DNA of 64,000 bases from Alphaproteobacteria bacterium (GTDB taxonomy: Bacteria > Pseudomonadota > Alphaproteobacteria > CACIAM-22H2). The notes under the pieces are model-generated. The model did not search any database and had not been told where the DNA came from. It worked only from the letters and a program-made list of their open reading frames with translations. Made by a program: the position numbers and the translations under genes. Shown in pieces: positions 33,014 to 41,410 of this stretch. Numbering within the stretch: the stretch's first letter is position 1; every line of letters starts with the position of its first letter. The stretch spans positions 1 through 64,000 of the forward strand of contig JAEULA010000063.1 in the NCBI GenBank assembly GCA_016793165.1, in the 5' to 3' direction.

Positions 33014-33669
33014 GGCGCGACCTCGTCATCTTCGATTGCGACGGCGTCCTGGTCGACAGCGAGACGATCGCCTGCCGCCTCGATGCCGAGATCTTCACGG
33101 ATCTCGGCTTCCCGCTGTCCTTCGAGGACATAAGGCGGGACTTCGTGGGTGTCAGCGCGAGCACGATGTGCCGCACGATCGAGGAGCGCTTCGCCCGCAA
33201 GCTGCCCGAGGACATGCCGCAGCGACTGCTCGCCGCCGCGCTCGAGGCGTTCGAGACCCGGCTGGCGCCGATACCCGGCATCGGCGACGCGCTCGCGTCG
33301 CTGGACGGCCCGCGCTGCGTCGCTTCGTCGAGCGATCCCGCGCGCATCCGGCGCTCGCTCGAGCTCACCGGCCTGCTGCACCACTTCGATCCGCATCTCT
33401 TCAGCACGAAGATGGTCGCGCGCGGCAAGCCCGCGCCGGACATCTTCCTGCACGCCGCGCGCACGATGGGGGTCGAGCCGGACGGTTGCGTCGTGATCGA
33501 GGACAGCATTCCGGGAGTCACCGCCGCGCGCGCCGCCGGGATGACGGTGTTCGGCTTCGTCGGCGGCGATCATTGCGCGCCGGGCCACGACGCCCGCCTG
33601 CGCGAGATCGGCGCCGACCTGGTCTTCGACGACATGCGCGCGCTGCCCGCGCTGCTTGCGCGCGCCTGA
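33010..33669 (+). CDS. HAD-superfamily hydrolase, phosphoglycolate/beta-phosphoglucomutase type
   Basis: A 219-residue haloacid dehalogenase-fold phosphatase. Motif I is VIFDCDGVLVDSE with the nucleophile Asp and the general acid Asp two residues on. Motif II is CVASSSDPARIRRSLELTG, the lysine is in ARGKPAPDIF, and motif IV is CVVIEDSIPGVTAARAAGM. The alpha-helical cap (residues 20-80) puts it in subfamily IA with Gph and YcjU/YfbT-like sugar-phosphate phosphatases. The substrate is unknown. It is translationally coupled to the membrane protein before it. Confidence 0.88.
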   Translation: MRRDLVIFDCDGVLVDSETIACRLDAEIFTDLGFPLSFEDIRRDFVGVSASTMCRTIEERFARKLPEDMPQRLLAAALEAFETRLAPIPGIGDALASLDGPRCVASSSDPARIRRSLELTGLLHHFDPHLFSTKMVARGKPAPDIFLHAARTMGVEPDGCVVIEDSIPGVTAARAAGMTVFGFVGGDHCAPGHDARLREIGADLVFDDMRALPALLARA

Positions 33670-33677
33670 AACGCGAA

Positions 33678-33705
33678 CGGGGCCGGAGCGCAGGCTCCGA
33701 CCCCG
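33678..33705. terminator. Hairpin between convergent HAD and MFS genes
   Basis: CGGGG-C-CGGAGC and GCTCCG-A-CCCCG pair with one internal mismatch around a 4-base loop. Placed between two convergent genes, it may serve both directions. No U-tract is present. Confidence 0.55.
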
Positions 33706-33768
33706 TCGACGTCGCAGGACCGCCGGGCGGCTACCGGGCTTTCGCCCGGCCGCCGTCCGGCGCCGCGG

Positions 33769-35511
33769 TCAGCGCGACACGCTGTCCTCGGCGAAGATGT
33801 CCTTGTCCTTCGTCTCGGGCACGAACAGCGTGCCGATGACGACCGTCACCACGGCAATGCCGATCGGGTACCAGAGGCCGTAGTAGATGTCGCCGGTCTG
33901 GGCCACCATCGCGAACGACGTCGCGGGCAGCAGGCCGCCGAACCAGCCGTTGCCGATGTGGTACGGCAGCGACATCGCGGTGTAGCGGATGCGCGTCGGG
34001 AACAGCTCCACCAGCGCCGCCGCGATCGGCCCGTAGACCGCCGTCACGAACAGGACGAGGATCGTCAGGATCACGATCAGGGTCAGCACCTGGCCGCGGA
34101 AGATGTCGAAGAAGCCGCTGACCTTGACGATTTCCGCATTGTTCGCCGCCGGATACCCGGCCGCCGTGATCGCCGCACCGATCGCCTTGTTGAAGTCGGC
34201 GGTCGCCTTGGCGAGCTCGGGCCCGCTGATCTTCGCGGCGTCGTAGGACGGGATCTCGGTCGTGCCGACCTTGACCTTGGCGATGGAGCCCGCGGGCGCC
34301 GCCTCGGTGACGTAGCGCACCGAGCTGCGCGCCAGCGCCGCCTTCACGATGTCGCAGGAGTTCGTGAACTTCGCCGTGCCCACCGGATTGAACTGGAAGG
34401 AGCAATCCGCGGGATCGGCAGAGACGGTCACGATCGAGCTGTTCAGCGCGCGGTGGAGCGCCGGGTTCGCCGTCGCCGTCATCCACTGGAACAGCGGGAA
34501 GTACGTGACCGCGGCCACGAGGCAGCCCGCGAGGATCACCGGCTTGCGGCCGATCCGATCCGACAGCGAGCCGAACAGGATGAAGCCGCCGGTGCCGAGG
34601 ATCAGCGACCAGGCGATGAGCACGTTCGCCGTGAACAGGTCGACCTTGAGGATCGACTGCAGGAAGAACAGCGCATAGAACTGCCCCGTGTACCAGACCA
34701 CCGCCTGACCGGCGACGAGGCCGAGCAGGGCGAGGACGGCGAACTTGGCGTTCTTCCACTGGCCGAAGGCCTCGGCGATCGGTGCCTTGGAGTGCGTGCC
34801 TTCCTCCTTCATCTTCTTGAAGGCGGGCGACTCGTTCATCTGCAAGCGGATGTAGACGGACACCAGCAGCAGCCCGAACGAGACGAGGAACGGGATGCGC
34901 CAGCCCCACTTCGCGAACTCGGCGTCGCCGAGATAGACGCGCACGGACAGGATCACGACCAGCGAGAGCAGCAGGCCCAGCGTCGCCGTGGTCTGGATCC
35001 AGCTGGTGTAGAAGCCGCGGCGGCCATGCGGCGCGTGCTCGGCGACGTAGACGGCGGCACCGCCGTACTCGCCCCCGAGCGCGAGACCCTGGGCCATGCG
35101 CAGCGCCAGCAGCGCGACCGGCGCGATCCAGCCGATCGACTCGTAGTTGGGCAGCAGGCCGACGAAGAAGGTCGACAGGCCCATGACCATGATGGTGATC
35201 AGGAAGGTGTACTTGCGGCCGACGAGGTCGCCGAGGCGGCCGAAGACGAGGGCACCGAACGGCCGGACCAGGAAGCCCGCCGCGAAGGCGAGCAGCGCGA
35301 AGATGTTTCGCGTCGCCTCGGGGAAGGCGCTGAAGAACTGCGCGCCGATCATGACGGCCAGAGCGCCGTACAGGTAGAAGTCGTACCACTCGAAGATCGT
35401 GCCCAGCGACGAGGCCAGGATGACCTTCTTCTCCTCGCCCGTCATCGGACGGACGTCGGCTTCGGTTCGCGGCCGGAACAACCCGGGCGGCTTGATTGCG
35501 TATGAGACCAT
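33769..35511 (-). CDS. MFS metabolite:H+ symporter (MHS family) with large insertion
   Basis: A 580-residue inner-membrane transporter. MHS-type signatures are present: GTIFEWYDFYLYGALA, RPFGALVFGRLGDLVGRK, RMAQGLALGGEYGGAAVYVAEHAP and FGSLSDRIGRKPVIL. Relatives carry shikimate, proline/betaine, alpha-ketoglutarate or dicarboxylates. Unusually, about 125 residues (343-470) separate two helices in the second half. They are hydrophilic, contain two Cys (370, 386), and should lie outside the membrane. The ATG at 35509-35511 has GAGGAG before it. The gene is divergent from pyrF across 231 bases. Confidence 0.87.
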   Translation of the reverse strand: MVSYAIKPPGLFRPRTEADVRPMTGEEKKVILASSLGTIFEWYDFYLYGALAVMIGAQFFSAFPEATRNIFALLAFAAGFLVRPFGALVFGRLGDLVGRKYTFLITIMVMGLSTFFVGLLPNYESIGWIAPVALLALRMAQGLALGGEYGGAAVYVAEHAPHGRRGFYTSWIQTTATLGLLLSLVVILSVRVYLGDAEFAKWGWRIPFLVSFGLLLVSVYIRLQMNESPAFKKMKEEGTHSKAPIAEAFGQWKNAKFAVLALLGLVAGQAVVWYTGQFYALFFLQSILKVDLFTANVLIAWSLILGTGGFILFGSLSDRIGRKPVILAGCLVAAVTYFPLFQWMTATANPALHRALNSSIVTVSADPADCSFQFNPVGTAKFTNSCDIVKAALARSSVRYVTEAAPAGSIAKVKVGTTEIPSYDAAKISGPELAKATADFNKAIGAAITAAGYPAANNAEIVKVSGFFDIFRGQVLTLIVILTILVLFVTAVYGPIAAALVELFPTRIRYTAMSLPYHIGNGWFGGLLPATSFAMVAQTGDIYYGLWYPIGIAVVTVVIGTLFVPETKDKDIFAEDSVSR

Positions 35512-35659
35512 TTGAGCGCTCCTCGAGAAGGATGTCGTCCGGAGGAGCGGGGCGCTGGCTGAACGGGGTGCTTCTTGCGGCAACCGCCGGACCGGCCCCT
35601 CCCTCTCCCAGGGTCGAGGGATAGGCCGGCGCCCTTACGCCAACCTTACGGCTGCGCGC

Positions 35660-35687
35660 TGGACACGCGGCCGAAGCTTGGTAGAAC
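35660..35687 (+). promoter_or_regulatory. Likely pyrF promoter
   Basis: TGGACA (35660-35665) and TAGAAC (35682-35687) are 16 bases apart. Start expected near 35694, about 49 bases before the pyrF ATG. The same TGGAC/TAGAAC pair occurs upstream of tsaE. Confidence 0.55.
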
Positions 35688-35742
35688 CCCGGCGGCCCGG
35701 GGCAAAGGCGTCCCGCGCGAGCCCCTTCCTCCGGAGGTCGAG

Positions 35743-36453
35743 ATGAAGCCCAGCGACCGCATCTTCGTGGCGATCGACCGCATGAGCGCGGCCGATGCGC
35801 GCGCCGACATCGCCCGGGTGGCGGCCAGCGGCTGCGGGGTGAAGCTCGGCCTGGAGTTCTTCGTCGCCAACGGCCCCGCGGTGGTGCGCGCGGTCTGCCC
35901 GCCCGAGACGCCGCTGTTCCTCGATCTGAAGCTGCACGACATCCCCAACACCGTGGCCGGCGCCACGCGCGGCGCCTGCGCCGTGCAGCCGCAGCTCCTG
36001 ACCATCCATGCCGCAGGCGGGCTCGCCATGATGCAGGCGGCGGTGGCCGCCGCGCGCGAGACGGCCGGCGCCGCCGCCCCGAAGCTGCTGGCGATCACCG
36101 TGCTCACCAGCCTCGACGAGACCGACCTCGAGGGCGTGGGCCAGCGCGGCCCGATCGTCGAGCAGGTGAAGCGCCTCGCCGAGCTCGCGCAACGCGCCGG
36201 CGTCGGCGGAGTCGTCTGCTCGCCGCAGGAGGTCGCGATGCTGCGCCGCCAGTGCGGGCCCGGGTTCCTTCTCGTGACGCCGGGGATCCGGCCGAGCTGG
36301 GCGGCGGCAGGCGACCAGAAGCGGATCACCACACCGCGCGACGCGATCGCCATGGGCGCCGATCATCTCGTGATCGGCCGTCCCGTCACGCAAGCCAACG
36401 ACCCCGCCGCCGCGCTCGACCGGATCTGCGCCGAGATCGGCGAGGCCGCCTGA
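35743..36453 (+). CDS. pyrF: Orotidine 5'-phosphate decarboxylase
   Basis: A 236-residue TIM-barrel enzyme that makes UMP from OMP. The catalytic Asp-Lys-Asp array is FLDLKLHDIPNT (D61, K63, D66). ITVLTSLDETDL and VTPGIRP are also conserved. The ATG at 35743 is taken because GGAGG (35733-35737) precedes it, although the frame is open back to 35575. trpF begins 11 bases after the stop, so pyrF and trpF are likely co-transcribed. Confidence 0.95.
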   Translation: MKPSDRIFVAIDRMSAADARADIARVAASGCGVKLGLEFFVANGPAVVRAVCPPETPLFLDLKLHDIPNTVAGATRGACAVQPQLLTIHAAGGLAMMQAAVAAARETAGAAAPKLLAITVLTSLDETDLEGVGQRGPIVEQVKRLAELAQRAGVGGVVCSPQEVAMLRRQCGPGFLLVTPGIRPSWAAAGDQKRITTPRDAIAMGADHLVIGRPVTQANDPAAALDRICAEIGEAA

Positions 36454-36464
36454 GCGCCCCGCCG

Positions 36465-37106
36465 ATGCGCGTCGCCGTCAAGATCTGCGGGCTCAACGCC
36501 CCTGACGCCGTCGACGCCGCGTCGAGCGCCGATTTCGCGGGCTTCGTCTTCTTCGCGCGCTCGCCTCGCCATGTCGAGCCGGCGGCAGCGCGCGACCTCG
36601 CCGCCCGCCTGCCGAGCGCGGTCAAGCGCGTGGCCGTCGTCGTCGATCCAGACGACGCGCTACTCGCGACGCTGGTCGCGACCCTGAGGCCGGACTTCGT
36701 CCAGCTGCACGGCCGCGAGACGCCCGAGCGGGCGGCCGCCATCCGCGGGCGCTTCGGTCTCGGCGTCATCAAGGCCATCGCCGTCGGCGTCCCCGGCGAT
36801 CTCGACGCCGCCGACGCCTTCTCCCCGGTCGCCGACTGGTTCCTGTTCGATGCCAAGCCGCCCAAGCGGCCCGACGCGCTGCCCGGCGGCAATGCGACCC
36901 GCTTCGACTGGGCGATGCTCCGGGGACGGCGCTTCGATCGGCCCTGGCTGCTGTCGGGCGGGCTGGAACCCGCCAACGTTGCAGAGGCGATCGCCGTCAG
37001 CGGCGCGCGGGCGGTCGACGTGTCCTCGGGAGTCGAGGCCGCGCCCGGGCGCAAGGATCCGGCCCGGATCGCCGCCTTCCTAGCGGCGGCCCGCCCCCCG
37101 GCCTGA
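36465..37106 (+). CDS. trpF: Phosphoribosylanthranilate isomerase
   Basis: A 213-residue TIM-barrel enzyme of tryptophan synthesis. The N-terminal catalytic Cys is in VAVKICGLN. FAGFVFFARSPRHV, VQLHGRE, FLFDAKPPK, LLSGGLEPANVAEAI and DVSSGVEAAPGRKDPARI complete the pattern, including the phosphate-binding loops and catalytic Asp. In most alphaproteobacteria trpB follows directly, but here a dioxygenase gene is inserted between them. Confidence 0.95.
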   Translation: MRVAVKICGLNAPDAVDAASSADFAGFVFFARSPRHVEPAAARDLAARLPSAVKRVAVVVDPDDALLATLVATLRPDFVQLHGRETPERAAAIRGRFGLGVIKAIAVGVPGDLDAADAFSPVADWFLFDAKPPKRPDALPGGNATRFDWAMLRGRRFDRPWLLSGGLEPANVAEAIAVSGARAVDVSSGVEAAPGRKDPARIAAFLAAARPPA

Positions 37107-37211
37107 CCGCAAGCTGCGACACCGTGCCGCTTGGTCGGCCGGGGTGTCGAAAGACAGCATTCACTCCGCCCGAGCGAGCCTCGCGGGAAAGCGGGACAGG
37201 AGAGGAATGCC

Positions 37212-38105
37212 GTGATTTCGCAGCAAGACGTCGATTTCTATCACGAGCAAGGCTACGTGGTTGTGAAGAACGCGGTCGAGCCCGAGATGCTCAGCCGCCT
37301 CCGCCAAGCGGTCAGCGAGATCCTTGCCGGCGCGCGCGGTCTGACGGCGCACAACGACATCTACGACCTCGAGCCGACGCATCAGCCCAACGATCCGCGC
37401 GTGCGCCGGATCAAGACGCCGCACATCCACTTCTCCGTGTTCCGCGAATTCGCGCGCTACGCGCCGATGGTCGAGGTCCTCAAGCAGCTGCTCGGCCCCT
37501 CCGGCGTGCGCCTGCACGGCTCCAAGATCAACATCAAAGCCTCGGAGTACGGCGCGCCGGTCGAGTGGCACCAGGACTGGGCGTTCTACCCGCACACCAA
37601 CGACGACCTGACCGCGGTCGGCGTGATGCTGGACGACTGCACGCTCGAGAACGGGCCGCTGATGATCGTGCCCGGCTCGCACCGGGGCGACACCTTCAAC
37701 CATCACCAGGACGGCTACTTCTGCGGCGCCATGGACCCGAAGGCCGACGGCATCGACTACTCGAAGGCCGTGCCGCTGGTCGCCCCGGCCGGCTCGCTGA
37801 GCTTCCACCATGTCCGGGTCGTGCACGGCTCGGCGCAGAACACCTCGAGCCGGTCGCGCACGCTTCTGCTCTACGAATTCGCGGCCGCCGACGCCTGGCC
37901 GCTGGCCGGCGTCCCGAACTACGCCGCCTTCAACGACCGGCTGGTTGCGGGCGAGCCGACCTATGTCCCGCGGCTGACGCCGGTGCCCGTGCGCATGCCC
38001 ATGCCCGCGGCGCCGAAGCAGGGCTCGATCTACGAGAACCAGTCGGTCTTCAAGAACAAGTATTTCGCGATCACCGGCGAGGCGAAGAAGGCCGCATTGA
38101 CCTGA
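37212..38105 (+). CDS. Phytanoyl-CoA dioxygenase family protein
   Basis: A 297-residue Fe(II)/2-oxoglutarate oxygenase. The metal ligands are in WHQDWAFYPHTND (H120, D122) and VVHGSAQN (H205). An Arg of the SRSR segment near 214 should bind 2-oxoglutarate. Members hydroxylate phytanoyl-CoA, ectoine, or assorted small metabolites; the substrate is not predictable here. GTG at 37212 is the start: AGGAGAGG (37198-37205) is well spaced, and the ATG at 37207 is out of frame. It lies between trpF and trpB, with its own 105-base upstream gap, and is absent from this position in typical relatives. Confidence 0.85.
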   Translation: MISQQDVDFYHEQGYVVVKNAVEPEMLSRLRQAVSEILAGARGLTAHNDIYDLEPTHQPNDPRVRRIKTPHIHFSVFREFARYAPMVEVLKQLLGPSGVRLHGSKINIKASEYGAPVEWHQDWAFYPHTNDDLTAVGVMLDDCTLENGPLMIVPGSHRGDTFNHHQDGYFCGAMDPKADGIDYSKAVPLVAPAGSLSFHHVRVVHGSAQNTSSRSRTLLLYEFAAADAWPLAGVPNYAAFNDRLVAGEPTYVPRLTPVPVRMPMPAAPKQGSIYENQSVFKNKYFAITGEAKKAALT

Positions 38106-38268
38106 GTGCGGCGGCGACCTGACGGGACGCCCCCGGGAGGTCGCCGCCCGCCGATTCGCCGCCGTCGCGGCCGGGCGACTGATCGGCCGCGGCGCGAGCC
38201 TGCGGGCATTGAGCGGCCGGCACAGGTCGCCGTCTCGAGCCGCCGCCGGGACCGCCCGATTTTGGGGC

Positions 38269-38297
38269 TTGGCCCGTCCCGGCCCCTGCCCTAGAAA
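38269..38297 (+). promoter_or_regulatory. Likely trpB promoter giving a near-leaderless mRNA
   Basis: TTGGCC (38269-38274) and TAGAAA (38292-38297) have a 17-base spacer. The -10 ends 9 bases before the trpB ATG at 38307, which has no Shine-Dalgarno. Transcription should begin within about 3 bases of the start codon. Confidence 0.55.
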
Positions 38298-38306
38298 CGG
38301 CGGCGC

Positions 38307-39521
38307 ATGGCCACCGTCCTGAATTCCTTCCGCAATCAGCCCGACGAGCGCGGGCATTTCGGCGCCTATGGCGGACGCTACGTCGCCGAGACGCTGATGC
38401 CGCTGATCCTCGAACTCGAGGAGGCCTACACCAAGGCCAAGGCGGACCCGAGCTTCCAGAAGGAGCTCGACTACTACCTCGAGCACTATGTCGGCCGGCC
38501 CAGCCCGCTCTATTACGCCGAGCGGCTGACGACGCACCTCGGCGGCGCCAAGGTCTACTTCAAGCGCGACGAGCTCAACCACACGGGCTCGCACAAGATC
38601 AACAACTGCATGGGGCAGATCCTGCTCGCCCGGCGCATGGGCAAGAAGCGGATCATCGCCGAGACGGGTGCGGGCCAGCACGGCGTGGCAAGCGCGACCG
38701 TGTCGGCGCTCTTCGACCTCCCGTGCGTCGTCTACATGGGCTCGACCGACATCGAGCGGCAGGCGCCCAACGTCTTCCGCATGAAGCTGCTCGGCGCCGA
38801 GGTGCGGCCCGTGACGTCGGGCGCGGGCACGCTCAAGGACGCGCTCAACGACGCCCTGCGCGACTGGGTCGCGAATGTCGAGAGCACCTTCTACATCATC
38901 GGCACCGTCGCCGGCCCGCACCCCTACCCGGCGCTCGTCCGCGACTTCCAGTCGGTCATCGGCCGCGAGGCCAAGGAGCAGCTGCAACGCCAGGAGGGCC
39001 GCCTGCCGGACCTGCTGGTCGCCTGCATCGGCGGCGGGTCCAACGCCATGGGCCTGTTCCACCCGTTCCTCGACGACAAGGCCGTCGACATCGTCGCGGT
39101 GGAGGCCGGCGGCCACGGCATCGCCACCGGCAAGCACGCGGCCTCGCTGACCGGCGGCCGGCCCGGCGTGCTCCACGGCAACAAGACCTACCTGCTGCAG
39201 GACGACGACGGCCAGATCACCGAGGCGCACTCGATCTCGGCCGGCCTCGACTATCCCGGCATCGGGCCCGAGCATTCCTGGCTGCACGACATGAAGCGCG
39301 TGACCTACGTCTCGGCGACCGACGACGAGGCGCTCGAGGCGTTCAAGCTCTGCGCCAAGCTCGAAGGGATCCTGCCCGCGCTCGAGCCGGCGCACGCGCT
39401 CGCCGAGGTCATGAAGCGCGCGCCGAAGATGCGCAAGGACCAGGTCATCGTCATGAACATGTGCGGCCGCGGCGACAAGGACGTCTTCACGCTCGCCGAC
39501 CGCTTCGGGGTGAAGCTGTGA
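38307..39521 (+). CDS. trpB: Tryptophan synthase beta chain
   Basis: A 404-residue PLP enzyme that condenses indole with serine. The Schiff-base lysine is K97 in HTGSHKINN. AETGAGQHGVASA, the phosphate-binding CIGGGSNAMG and HSISAGLDYPGIGPEHS are present. Starts directly downstream of its own predicted promoter with no ribosome binding site. Its stop overlaps the trpA start (GTGA), which couples production of the two chains of the complex. Confidence 0.97.
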   Translation: MATVLNSFRNQPDERGHFGAYGGRYVAETLMPLILELEEAYTKAKADPSFQKELDYYLEHYVGRPSPLYYAERLTTHLGGAKVYFKRDELNHTGSHKINNCMGQILLARRMGKKRIIAETGAGQHGVASATVSALFDLPCVVYMGSTDIERQAPNVFRMKLLGAEVRPVTSGAGTLKDALNDALRDWVANVESTFYIIGTVAGPHPYPALVRDFQSVIGREAKEQLQRQEGRLPDLLVACIGGGSNAMGLFHPFLDDKAVDIVAVEAGGHGIATGKHAASLTGGRPGVLHGNKTYLLQDDDGQITEAHSISAGLDYPGIGPEHSWLHDMKRVTYVSATDDEALEAFKLCAKLEGILPALEPAHALAEVMKRAPKMRKDQVIVMNMCGRGDKDVFTLADRFGVKL

Positions 39522-40363
39522 GCCGGCTCGCCGGACGCTTCGCGGCGCTGGCGCGCGAGGGGCGCGCCGGGCTTGTCACCTACGTGATGGCCGGCGATCC
39601 CGATGCCGCCACGACGGCGAAGATCCTCGAGGGCCTGCCCGCCGCCGGCGCCGACGTGATCGAGCTCGGCATGCCGTTTTCCGACCCGATGGCCGACGGT
39701 CCGGCGATCCAGGCCGCCGGCCTGCGCGCACTCGCCGCCGGCATGACGCTCAAGGGCACGCTCGCCCTGGTGCGCGGCTTCCGCGCCAAGGACGACGCCA
39801 CGCCGATCGTGCTCATGGGTTATTTCAACGTCGTGTTCGCCTACGGCGTCGAGGCCTTCATGCGCGATGCCCGCGACGCCGGCGTCGACGGTCTGATCAT
39901 CGTCGACCTGCCGCCCGAGGAATCCGCCGAGGCGGCCCCGCAGGCCAGGGCCCAAGGCCTCGACCTCATCCGGCTCGCGACGCCGACCAGCGACGACAAG
40001 CGCCTTCCCAAGGTGCTCGAGGGCGCGAGCGGCTTCCTTTATTACGTCTCCGTCCTCGGCGTGACCGGCACGCGCAGCATCGACGAGCGCGCCGCGGGCG
40101 ACGCCGTCGCGCGGCTGCGCAAGCACACCCGACTGCCGATCGCCGTCGGCTTCGGCATCAAGACGCCCGAGGCGGCCGCGGCGATCGCGCGCGTCGCCGA
40201 CGCGGCGGTCGTCGGGACGGCACTGGTCCAGGCGATCGCCGGCTCGTTGACTCCCGAGGGCAAGGCCGGCGCCGACACGCCCGCGCGCGCGCTCGACCTT
40301 GTCCGCGCCCTCGCCGCCGGCGTGCGCGGCGCGCGCACGGACGCGAAGGCGACCGCGCGATGA
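39518..40363 (+). CDS. trpA: Tryptophan synthase alpha chain
   Basis: A 281-residue TIM barrel that cleaves indole-3-glycerol phosphate and passes indole through a tunnel to TrpB. Catalytic residues are E49 and D60 in VIELGMPFSDPMADGP. LLYYV-type GFLYYVSVLGVTGTR and VGFGIKTPEAA follow. The start is the GTG at 39518, overlapping the trpB stop; the frame is open far upstream but only inside trpB. The accD ATG overlaps its stop by 4 bases. Confidence 0.96.
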   Translation: MSRLAGRFAALAREGRAGLVTYVMAGDPDAATTAKILEGLPAAGADVIELGMPFSDPMADGPAIQAAGLRALAAGMTLKGTLALVRGFRAKDDATPIVLMGYFNVVFAYGVEAFMRDARDAGVDGLIIVDLPPEESAEAAPQARAQGLDLIRLATPTSDDKRLPKVLEGASGFLYYVSVLGVTGTRSIDERAAGDAVARLRKHTRLPIAVGFGIKTPEAAAAIARVADAAVVGTALVQAIAGSLTPEGKAGADTPARALDLVRALAAGVRGARTDAKATAR

Positions 40364-41277
40364 ACTGGATCACCAACTACGTCCGCCCGAAGCTGCGGGC
40401 GCTGGTGCGCAAGCCCGAAGTGCCGGACAACCTCTGGGACAAGTGCCCGGCGTGCGAGAAGATGATCTTCCACCGGGACCTCGAGGCGAACCAGCGGGTG
40501 TGCACGCATTGCGGCCACCACATGCGCCTGCCGGCCAAGCGCCGGCTCGAGCTGCTGTTCGACGACGGCGACTTCACCCAGATCGAGCTGCCGAAGACGA
40601 TCCAGGATCCGCTGAAGTTCCGCGACCGCAAGCGCTACAGCGACCGCCTCAAGGAGGCGCGCGAGAAGACCAAGGAGCAGGACGCGATCATCGTCGCCCA
40701 CGGCGCCATGGGCGGGATGAACGTCGTCGTCGCGGCGTTCAATTTCGAGTTCCAGGGCGGCTCGATGGGCATCGCCGTCGGCGAGGGCTTCCTCGCCGCC
40801 GCGCGCCTGGCGGTGCTGCAGCAGGCGCCGCTGATCGCGATCCCGGCCTCGGGCGGGGCGCGCATGCAGGAGGGAATCCTCTCCCTGATGCAGCTGCCGC
40901 GCACCGTGATCGCGGTCGAGGAAGTGAAGGAGGCGGGGCTGCCCTTCGTGGTCATCCTCGCCGATCCGACCACCGGCGGCGTCTCGGCCTCGTTCGCCAT
41001 GCTCGGCGACATCGCCATGGCGGAGCCCGGCGCCATCATCGGCTTCGCCGGCGCGCGCGTGATCGAGGAGACGATCCGCGAGAAGCTGCCGCAGGGCTTC
41101 CAGAAGGCCGAGTACCTGCTCGAGCACGGGATGCTCGACATGGTCGTGCACCGCCACCAGCTGCGCGACCAGCTCGTGCGCCTGCTGAAGCTGCTGACCG
41201 AGCCGCAGCCCACCGCCGAAGTGGTGGCGCTGCCGCAGCCGGCCCTCGACATCCCGGCCAAGCCCGCGGGCGCGTGA
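40360..41277 (+). CDS. accD: Acetyl-CoA carboxylase carboxyltransferase subunit beta
   Basis: A 305-residue subunit of the carboxyltransferase that makes malonyl-CoA for fatty acid synthesis. An N-terminal zinc ribbon has C29, C32, C48 and C51 (CPAC and CTHC). The crotonase-fold core includes GGSMGIAVGEGF, PASGGARMQEGI and DPTTGGVSASFAMLGD. It works with AccA, which is not in the window. trpA-accD-folC is the standard alphaproteobacterial order. Confidence 0.96.
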   Translation: MNWITNYVRPKLRALVRKPEVPDNLWDKCPACEKMIFHRDLEANQRVCTHCGHHMRLPAKRRLELLFDDGDFTQIELPKTIQDPLKFRDRKRYSDRLKEAREKTKEQDAIIVAHGAMGGMNVVVAAFNFEFQGGSMGIAVGEGFLAAARLAVLQQAPLIAIPASGGARMQEGILSLMQLPRTVIAVEEVKEAGLPFVVILADPTTGGVSASFAMLGDIAMAEPGAIIGFAGARVIEETIREKLPQGFQKAEYLLEHGMLDMVVHRHQLRDQLVRLLKLLTEPQPTAEVVALPQPALDIPAKPAGA

Positions 41278-41410
41278 GCCCGCGCCGCATCCCCTCCCCG
41301 ATGCCCTCGGCGTCCGCCCCTGCATCTGCGCGGAGGCGCGAGGCGCCGGTCCCGCTGCCGGCCGTTCGGGACCAGTCGCGCCCGCGCGCGGCCGGCGCGG
41401 GAAACGGCGA

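Noticed and set aside
37207..37209. ATG at 37207 as phyH start
   Set aside because: It is out of frame with the dioxygenase; the GTG at 37212 is in frame and has the ribosome binding site.
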